Source of the DNA: Pedobacter sp. AK013
Lineage (GTDB): Bacteria; Bacteroidota; Bacteroidia; Sphingobacteriales; Sphingobacteriaceae
Assembly: GCF_014205835.1 (NCBI RefSeq)
Contig: NZ_JACHCQ010000026.1
Span: 39,671-103,670, forward strand
Direction of reading: 5' to 3'
Length of the DNA: 64,000 nucleotides
Positions 1 to 6,275 of the stretch are shown one piece after another. The position numbers were made by a program, and so were the translations under genes. The first letter of the stretch is position 1. Each line of letters starts with the position of its first letter. The notes below the pieces were generated by a model, which was not told the origin of the DNA, made no database searches, and saw only the letters and a program-made list of their open reading frames with translations.

Positions 1-747
1 TCTGTAGAGCTTTCTTTTCAAGCGGTAACACAAGATCAGGCCAATGTTTACTTCAAGGCCATGCTTCTTTATTCTGTAATTAACCAAGATGAAGAAACCA
101 TCAAAAATGTAGCATTTAAATTTGTTGATGCCACCAACTTAATGCAGGCTTTGATTAGAACTATCGAAGGTTCTATCCGTGCATATGTTGCTACGCAAAA
201 GCAGGCAAATGTATTGGCCCAGCGCAACGAAATTGTGCTTCATGTTAAGGAGCAGATTGACCAGGTTTTAGACGGATGGGGTTACCATCTTCAGGATCTT
301 CAATTAAACGATATTACTTTCGATGAAGAAATTATGCGATCAATGAGTCGTGTAGTAGCTTCAAACAACTTAAAAGCAGCGGCGGAGAATGAAGGACAGG
401 CATTGCTGATTACCAAAACCAAAGCTGCAGAAGCAGATGGTAATGCAATTAAAATTGCCGCTACAGCAGAGCGTGAAGCTGCTCAGTTACGCGGACAGGG
501 TATTGCCTTGTTTAGGGAAGAAGTTGCAAAAGGTATGACTAACGCTGCACACGAAATGCAACAGGCGAATTTAGACACTTCTGTAATCTTATTTACCATG
601 TGGACAGAGGCCATTAAGCAATTTGCAGAATATAGCGAGGGCAACGTAATCTTTTTAGATGGCAGTACTGAGGGCATGAACAAAACCATGAAAGAAATGA
701 TGGCAATGCAAATGACCAAACAGAACGAGCCTACCGGAAAGAAATAA
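1..747 (+). CDS. SPFH (band 7) domain protein, 5' end outside window
   Basis: The reading frame is open from the first base (beginning S-V-E-L-S-F-Q-A-V), so the N-terminus lies upstream of the window. What remains is the second half of a stomatin/prohibitin-like SPFH domain followed by a long alanine- and glutamate-rich helical stretch (AAAENEGQALL, KAAEADGNA, ATAEREAAQLRGQG) typical of the coiled-coil assembly region of this family. The C-terminus is short, charged and methionine-rich. Family members form ring- or cage-like oligomers at membranes and often act in membrane organisation or protease control. The membrane anchor would lie in the missing part. The exact subfamily cannot be decided from this fragment. 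Confidence 0.85.
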   Translation, partial: SVELSFQAVTQDQANVYFKAMLLYSVINQDEETIKNVAFKFVDATNLMQALIRTIEGSIRAYVATQKQANVLAQRNEIVLHVKEQIDQVLDGWGYHLQDLQLNDITFDEEIMRSMSRVVASNNLKAAAENEGQALLITKTKAAEADGNAIKIAATAEREAAQLRGQGIALFREEVAKGMTNAAHEMQQANLDTSVILFTMWTEAIKQFAEYSEGNVIFLDGSTEGMNKTMKEMMAMQMTKQNEPTGKK

Positions 748-824
748 GCTATTTTAGCCCTCTAAGGTTTGTTGTGCTGTTAGATGTTACCATCTGACAT
801 TAAAATTTAAAGATGAATTATCTA

Positions 825-848
825 GTGTCAGATAGAAATATCTGACAC
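825..848. repeat. Perfect hairpin with GAAA loop
   Basis: GTGTCAGATA (825-834) is followed by GAAA and then its exact reverse complement TATCTGACAC (839-848). A ten-base-pair stem closed by a GNRA tetraloop would be stable as RNA. There is no T-tract, so it is not a classical terminator. Its role is unknown; it could be a processing or 3'-end structure of the SPFH mRNA. Confidence 0.5.
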
Positions 849-892
849 CACGAAAATAACTATTTTAGACCTCATAGGTTTTTTAAAAAACA

Positions 893-926
893 AAAAGGCC
901 GCTTTAGTTTGCTAAAGCAGCCTTTT
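893..926. terminator. Bidirectional intrinsic terminator
   Basis: AAAAGGC-C-GCTTTAG (893-907), loop TTTG, then CTAAAGC-A-GCCTTTT (912-926). The stem is flanked by A-runs on the left and T-runs on the right, so it can end transcription of both convergent genes: the SPFH gene from the left and the S41 protease gene from the right. Confidence 0.75.
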
Positions 927-937
927 ACTGTGCCTAT

Positions 938-1003
938 CGTCATGCTGAACTTGTTTCAGCATCTTTCTAGTTATATAGACCCTGAAATAAATTCAGGGTG
1001 ACG
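938..1003. repeat. REP-like palindromic repeat (CGTCAT...TGACG)
   Basis: A unit bounded by CGTCA and TGACG. It holds two nested inverted repeats, GCTGAACTTGTTTCAGC and CCCTGAAATAAATTCAGGG, joined by TCTAGTTATATAGAC. Related units occur between genes at several other places in this window, and the joining phrase recurs near 38285. It is intergenic, non-coding, and lies between two convergent genes. Confidence 0.7.
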
Positions 1004-1027
1004 ACTAGGAGTTAAAACATATATTTC

Positions 1028-3193
1028 TTAGTTATTTTTTTGTATCACACCTAAGTTCATTACATAGTTACCAGATTGTTGCATAAAATCGCCCATTACT
1101 TTTAACGATTCATCTTCAATAAAATCGAAAGCATCCTGTTTGGTAATTTTATCTCCTTTTTTAATGGCTGGCAATCCTCTTAATGCCCTTAACTCATTTT
1201 GTCTGGCTAGTGTTTTAGTTTCTTGCGCATCGCGCTCTGCTTTAAGTTTGGCCTCGTTTAAGGTTACGGAAACCTCACTATCACGTTTTTTAAGGTCCGC
1301 AATATCTTGTTTCAGGTATTTAAAGTCCAATGAGTTTGCAATACGCTGTTCGCTATTTTTAATCAATTGTGCCTTAACAGGAGTCAGATTGGCAACTGCT
1401 TTAAAGTTAGAGCTTGGAATAACATCCCATGGCAAAGCTGATGGCTCTGTATCTTCACCAATTTTATCCATTGGGTAAATAGAAGGGAAAACAACATCAG
1501 GCATTACCCCTTTATGTTGTGTACTGCTACCTGCCACGCGGTAAAATTTAGCCATGGTTAAATTGATCTGACCTAAATTAATATCAGCAGGATTAGCACT
1601 GCTAGGAGATGTTCCAACAGTTTTATCTTTCGAGATTAACCCTGCCACCCTTTGCAGCATACTTGGGTTTACGAGTTTATTTAAATCGATTGAAGATTGA
1701 ACGGTACCTTTACCATAGGTTTGGCTACCCATAATAATACCGCGTCCGTAATCTTGTATTGCTCCAGCAAAGATTTCTGATGCTGATGCACTTAAACGGT
1801 CTACCATTACACCAAAAGGGCCATCCCAAGCTACACCGCTGTTTTCATCTTCATCTACTTCAATTTTACCGCGTAAGTCTTTTACCTGAACAACAGGTCC
1901 TTTATCAATAAATAAACCGGTCAATGATATGGCTTCAACCAATGAACCGCCACCGTTTCCGCGTAAATCCATTACTATGGCATTTACCTTATCGTAAGTT
2001 TTTAACGAGTCGATTAATTTTCTAACGTCGCGGGTGGTACTTTTGTAATTTTTATCGCCAGCGTTAGCTGCTTTAAAATCAGCATAAAATGCCGGTAAAG
2101 TAATAATTCCGATTTTATAATCTTTACCATTACTGTTAATGGTTTTAACTTTTTTCTTGGCAGATGTTTCTTCCAGAACAATTTTATCACGAACCAATTC
2201 GATAATTACTGGTTTAGATGACATTTCTTTTCCTACAGGGATTACTTTTAAACGCACCTTAGTGCCTTTCGGGCCTTTGATTTTCGCTACAGTGTTATCT
2301 AATCTCCAACCTACTACATCAACAAACTCTCCATCACCCTGGGCTACGGCAATAATACGATCGCCAGCGCTCAGTTGTTTGCCTTTAAAGGCAGGTCCAC
2401 CTGCAATAATTTCGGAAATTTTAACTACTTCATTTTCTAATTGTAAGCGGGCGCCAATACCTTCGAAAGAACGAGACATATCTTCATTAAATGCTGCCGC
2501 ATTAGTTGGGTTAAAATAATTGGTATGCGGATCAATCGATTCGGTAAAAGCATCCATTAAAATCTGGAAAACATCCTGATTATTGGTTTTTGAGGTTTGC
2601 GACTGTAAGTTTTGATAACGTTTAGTTAATGTTTCTACATTCTTTGCTTCGGCCGTACCAGCTAAATTTAAGTTGATCAATTCGTATTTAACACGTTTTT
2701 TCCAGGTATCATTTAATGCTGCAGAAGAAGTTGCCCAAGGCTGCTTCTCTCTGTCGTATACATAAGTGTCCGTTTGATTAAAATCAAATTTTGTTTTAAT
2801 CTGTGCTAGAGAATAAGTAAAATATTCGTTTAATCTTTTGGCATAAACATTATAGATAAAAAATGGGCCACTTAAATCACCATTTTTAAAATCATCATCC
2901 AGGGTATATCTGTATTTCTCAAATTCTTTGATATCCGATGCAAGGAAGTAATTTTTGCCCTGATCTAGCGATTTGATGTATTTATCTAAAATGATCGAAG
3001 AAATAGAATCATTAATCTGGATTTTTTTATAATTATAACTCTCAATTAAATTTACAACCTCTTTTATAACGAGTTGTTGCTGCTCATCAGGTTTCACATT
3101 GGTAATACCCTCAACCATTGGCTGAGTTTTAGGTGCAGCATGACAAGCAAGCACTGCCGCAGTAAAAATTACAAAAAATATTCTCTTTAACAT
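1028..3193 (-). CDS. Carboxy-terminal processing peptidase (S41, Prc/Tsp type) lipoprotein
   Basis: A periplasmic tail-specific serine protease that degrades proteins from their C-termini. I start it at the internal Met whose N-terminus MLKRIFFVIFTAAVLAC is a lipoprotein signal with Cys17 as the lipidation site. The longer frame to 3256 would run into the terminator of the upstream gene. Order: Prc N-terminal region, PDZ domain (about residues 235-330, with GIGARLQLENEVVKI and GGPAFKGKQLSAGDRI), the S41 core with DLRGNGGGSLVEA, then the catalytic serine in DRLSASASEIFAG (about Ser470) and the lysine in TYGKGTVQ (about Lys495). The two are 25 residues apart, as in E. coli Prc. A C-terminal helical region follows. 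The length of about 720 residues is normal. Confidence 0.9.
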   Translation of the reverse strand: MLKRIFFVIFTAAVLACHAAPKTQPMVEGITNVKPDEQQQLVIKEVVNLIESYNYKKIQINDSISSIILDKYIKSLDQGKNYFLASDIKEFEKYRYTLDDDFKNGDLSGPFFIYNVYAKRLNEYFTYSLAQIKTKFDFNQTDTYVYDREKQPWATSSAALNDTWKKRVKYELINLNLAGTAEAKNVETLTKRYQNLQSQTSKTNNQDVFQILMDAFTESIDPHTNYFNPTNAAAFNEDMSRSFEGIGARLQLENEVVKISEIIAGGPAFKGKQLSAGDRIIAVAQGDGEFVDVVGWRLDNTVAKIKGPKGTKVRLKVIPVGKEMSSKPVIIELVRDKIVLEETSAKKKVKTINSNGKDYKIGIITLPAFYADFKAANAGDKNYKSTTRDVRKLIDSLKTYDKVNAIVMDLRGNGGGSLVEAISLTGLFIDKGPVVQVKDLRGKIEVDEDENSGVAWDGPFGVMVDRLSASASEIFAGAIQDYGRGIIMGSQTYGKGTVQSSIDLNKLVNPSMLQRVAGLISKDKTVGTSPSSANPADINLGQINLTMAKFYRVAGSSTQHKGVMPDVVFPSIYPMDKIGEDTEPSALPWDVIPSSNFKAVANLTPVKAQLIKNSEQRIANSLDFKYLKQDIADLKKRDSEVSVTLNEAKLKAERDAQETKTLARQNELRALRGLPAIKKGDKITKQDAFDFIEDESLKVMGDFMQQSGNYVMNLGVIQKNN

Positions 3194-3254
3194 CTCTTTA
3201 AATGATTTAAAATCCATTTCCAATTCTATATAGCCAATATGATACCATTTTAGC

Positions 3255-3292
3255 AAAAAAACAAAAAAGAGACAGCATTATTACCGTCTCTT
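3255..3292 (-). terminator. Intrinsic terminator, minus strand
   Basis: Read on the minus strand, AAGAGAC (3292-3286), a 12-base loop, GTCTCTT (3273-3267), then a run of T broken by single G residues. It sits downstream of the minus-strand TPR gene that ends at 3465. It would fall at the 5' end of the longest possible S41 frame, which supports the shorter start at 3193. Confidence 0.65.
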
Positions 3293-3464
3293 GTTAAAAC
3301 TTTATCAAATCTAACTAAAAGCTTTTTATTTAACAATTTCTTATGTAGAACGTTGAGCGTTATTTTTTGTTTTGTTCGGTGCCCAAAATTTGACCGATTA
3401 CAGACCTTTAAAGGTTATAAGGATCAATAATGCAGGAAATTTTAGCGGAAAATAAGTATTTAAA

Positions 3465-4154
3465 TTAGCTTGGGTTTACCTTTTTACTGGTGGTTTTGCT
3501 GGCAATCATTTCCCTGGCATCTTTAATTTGCGTTTTATACTGGGTAGTTTTGATGGAGTTGGCCAGCCATTCGGCCGATTTCAGATCCCTTAGTGCAAGC
3601 GTAAAATCTTTCTTTTTAATTTTAACCTGTACAATACCTAAAATAGATTCGATATAAGCATTGTTGCTTTTTAACTGCTTTGCGAGAATACCTTGTTGCG
3701 TATAAAACCACATTGATTGGGTATACTTGGTATTGGCCAGGTAAACTTTGCCTAAAAGATTATAGGTGTTCATTACCCCGGTTCTGTTCCCGGTTTTTGA
3801 ATAATTTTTTAAGGCTACGTTTAAAAGAATCTGCTCTGCATCAGTGAACCGGCCAAGTTGATAATGCATATTGCTCATTTTGATAATGGCCTGTCCGTAC
3901 CTGTTGAAATTTTTTACGGCATTATACTCGAAAGCTGCTTTGCCAAATAAGGTGAGGGCTTCGTTATAATCGCCTTTTCGCTCTAAATCTTCTGCTTCCT
4001 CAAAAAAAGAATTCCCATCCTCCAAATCAAACTTAGATACTGCTATATTGATAGCACTACCATTAGGTTCTTGGGACTCAGATTTATCTATATTTTGAGC
4101 TTGTAGTTGTAATGATGCAAAAAGGCCAATTAAAGCCAATACAATCTTGGTCAT
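3465..4154 (-). CDS. TPR-repeat exported protein
   Basis: A 229-residue protein with a clear signal peptide (MTKIVLALIGLFASLQLQAQ, cleavage after the last A-Q). From about residue 50 it is built of helical pairs matching tetratricopeptide repeats: ERKGDYNEALTLFGKAA, YQLGRFTDAEQILLNVA, YLANTKYTQSMWFYTQQG and KKKDFTLALRDLKSAEW. TPR domains mediate protein binding; no enzymatic domain is present. It lies 29 bp downstream of the isoaspartyl peptidase on the same strand, so it may share its transcript, and a terminator follows it near 3270. A link to cyanophycin metabolism would be inference from position only. Confidence 0.8.
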   Translation of the reverse strand: MTKIVLALIGLFASLQLQAQNIDKSESQEPNGSAINIAVSKFDLEDGNSFFEEAEDLERKGDYNEALTLFGKAAFEYNAVKNFNRYGQAIIKMSNMHYQLGRFTDAEQILLNVALKNYSKTGNRTGVMNTYNLLGKVYLANTKYTQSMWFYTQQGILAKQLKSNNAYIESILGIVQVKIKKKDFTLALRDLKSAEWLANSIKTTQYKTQIKDAREMIASKTTSKKVNPS

Positions 4155-4183
4155 GCAACAAAAATAATACTTTAAATCTAATT

Positions 4184-5026
4184 TTAGCTAAATACCTGTA
4201 AATTAACATCAAAAGACGCCCAAACCATGTATGGATGCGAGTCGCAATGGTAAACTTCTCCAGCTGCAGATATGCCTACAATGCCTGCAAAGCCATCAAA
4301 AGCTTTAAGTTCGGTAAAAGATTTATCTGATGCTTCCTTTAAAGAAAAACCATCAGTAACACGGGTTACAATTTTAGCAGCTAAGGCACCACTTACAATA
4401 TCTTCGCCTACTCCGGTACAAGAAATACCCGCATATTGATTGGCGTAATTGCCTGCAACGGTTGCAGAATCGCTAACCCGACAAGGGATTTCGAATCCTT
4501 TTCCGCCTGTGGAGGTTGCTGCTGCTAAATTCCCATCTGCATCGAGTGCTACACAGCCTACCGTTCCTTTATTGTTCTTTTGGTTTAATTTAGTTTCGTA
4601 TTCTGATTGACGCTGTAGGGTAATGGGGTTGAAGTATTCGAATCCATTTGCTCTTGCAAATTGCTGGGCTCCGGCGCCACTAAGTACCCGGTCATCATAT
4701 GTTAGCAGGTTTTGTGCAATTTGTATAGGGTTTTTAACATCCTCTACATTAATTACACCGCTAAATTTTTCAGTTTTGCCATCCATTAGGGCCGCGCTTA
4801 ACCTCACCTTTCCATCACTCTGAATCTGCGAACCGATACCTGCATTAAAAAGCTCGTTATCTTCTAACAGCGCAACAGTATAGACCACTGTTTCTAAAGC
4901 AGTATGTGTTTTTAGATATTCGTGCCCGAGCGTAACAATTAAAGCTAAAGCATCTTGTTTAGCCTTTTTTGTTTCCTGGTTGGTAGCTGATTCGCTGAAG
5001 AAGCCGCCGTGTATGATTAGTTTCAT
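4184..5026 (-). CDS. Isoaspartyl peptidase / type III L-asparaginase (Ntn hydrolase)
   Basis: 280 residues of the plant-type asparaginase family, which hydrolyses beta-aspartyl dipeptides and is made as a precursor that cleaves itself. The family N-terminus (MKLIIHGG) is present. The self-cleavage site is N-K-G-T-V-G, making Thr155 the N-terminal nucleophile of the beta subunit. The substrate-pocket stretch ATSTGGKGFEIPCRVSDSA follows, with CTGVGEDIV after it. The usual HGGAG is HGGFF here, a small departure. There is no signal peptide, so it is cytoplasmic. It lies 78 bp after cyanophycinase on the same strand and opposite cyanophycin synthetase. This fits the final step, splitting beta-Asp-Arg into Asp and Arg. 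General isoaspartyl dipeptide turnover is the alternative. Confidence 0.88.
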   Translation of the reverse strand: MKLIIHGGFFSESATNQETKKAKQDALALIVTLGHEYLKTHTALETVVYTVALLEDNELFNAGIGSQIQSDGKVRLSAALMDGKTEKFSGVINVEDVKNPIQIAQNLLTYDDRVLSGAGAQQFARANGFEYFNPITLQRQSEYETKLNQKNNKGTVGCVALDADGNLAAATSTGGKGFEIPCRVSDSATVAGNYANQYAGISCTGVGEDIVSGALAAKIVTRVTDGFSLKEASDKSFTELKAFDGFAGIVGISAAGEVYHCDSHPYMVWASFDVNLQVFS

Positions 5027-5104
5027 TTTTTCTTATTGTAGTATTAGGTAGCAAGATTGGGTAAGTGCTAACTGAAAATCGCCTACTGTCAACTGCTACC
5101 TGAA

Positions 5105-5980
5105 TTATCCTATAGGAACAACCTTTGGGTGATGGATGACTAAGCTATGGTCTGTTAAATCATAAACGTCACCATCGCACATTACGTGTACCACCATGTT
5201 TTTGATTGAAACAGGCTGTCCCATTTCTACATCAGTTAAATTGGTATCGGCCATGTTCCGGCCATCTACCAAAATTACCATACCAGAACCAATGGCTTCC
5301 ATCGTATGGCCATCAGAGATGAAAAGTCCGGTATCTTCACCAAGACCAATCCCTAAAATACCAGGATTACTGGCAGCAGCATATAACAAACGGCCAATTC
5401 TTCCACGTTGAACAAAATGTGTATCTACAATAACATCATCAATAAAGCCTAATCCACCGGTAATTTTAACCTCTCCTTTAAGTAAAGCATCTTTGCTGCT
5501 ACCCTGGTAAATCATATTTTTAGAACTGGCAGCGGCCCCAGCAGAAGTTCCGGCAATGACCACAGGCTCATCCCTGTATTTTTCCAGCAAGAGGTGGTGG
5601 ATTTTTGTTCCGCCAAAGATTGAAGAAAGACGGAGCTGATCGCCACCGGTAAAGATAATTACCTCTGCTGCTTTGATACGCTCATAATTTTCATCAGAAT
5701 TGGCTTCTTCCCGGTTCTTAATATTAAGAACACCAACATTATGTACATCTAATTGTGCATAAGCCTTGATATATTCCTCACCAACTTTTTCGGGCATTAA
5801 TGACGCCGTAGTGATGATCTCGAAGCGGGATTGGGTATCCCTTAATGATTCTGTAGTAATCCGTTTTAAAATTCCACGCTCAAAAAAATTCATATTCTCA
5901 GGCAGTCCAAATTGCGTTTCTGCGAAGCTACCTGTGTTTATTGCGCCACCAATGATGATGAGTTTACCTTTCGGAACCAT
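5105..5980 (-). CDS. cphB: Cyanophycinase (peptidase family S51)
   Basis: 291 residues. Cyanophycinase is an exopeptidase-like serine hydrolase that releases beta-Asp-Arg dipeptides from cyanophycin. The nucleophile elbow GTSAGAAASS places the catalytic serine at about residue 146. FTGGDQLRLSSIFGGT (about 110-125) is the conserved glycine-rich stretch of the family, and the N-terminus KGKLIIIGGAI is typical. No signal peptide is seen, so it is an intracellular form. It probably shares a transcript with the isoaspartyl peptidase downstream and diverges from cphA. A TATATTTG -7 box lies about 31 bp upstream of the start. The family call is firm, and the adjacent synthetase makes the substrate convincing. 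Confidence 0.93.
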   Translation of the reverse strand: MVPKGKLIIIGGAINTGSFAETQFGLPENMNFFERGILKRITTESLRDTQSRFEIITTASLMPEKVGEEYIKAYAQLDVHNVGVLNIKNREEANSDENYERIKAAEVIIFTGGDQLRLSSIFGGTKIHHLLLEKYRDEPVVIAGTSAGAAASSKNMIYQGSSKDALLKGEVKITGGLGFIDDVIVDTHFVQRGRIGRLLYAAASNPGILGIGLGEDTGLFISDGHTMEAIGSGMVILVDGRNMADTNLTDVEMGQPVSIKNMVVHVMCDGDVYDLTDHSLVIHHPKVVPIG

Positions 5981-6275
5981 TTTTTGTGTATTATAATTGT
6001 ATCAAAAAACCCAAATATATAGGCTTAAGATAAAAAACACGACTTTTTTTGTCAAGAATATTCAATTTATTAACAAACGTTAAAATATTATAACGTAAAA
6101 TTAACGGTGTTGTACTTGAAAATAAAACAAATAGGCGCTAAAATTGATTTAGGTAAATGGGGCGTCTAATTCCAAAATAAATGCATAATTTACAGTCATC
6201 AATTTTATTCTAAAAATTGAGTTAAAAAGGCTATCCCAAATCCTTGTTTAAAATAAAAAACGAACAAAACATTAC
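5981..6275. promoter_or_regulatory. Divergent control region between cphB and cphA
   Basis: A 295-bp AT-rich region between the two divergent cyanophycin genes. On the minus strand a perfect Bacteroidota -7 box TATATTTG occupies 6019-6012, 31 bp before cphB. A 20-bp near-palindrome at 6077-6096 (ACGTTAAAAT / ATTATAACGT, two mismatching positions) sits near the middle and could be an operator for one or both genes. I could not find an equally good -7 box for cphA. Confidence 0.5.
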
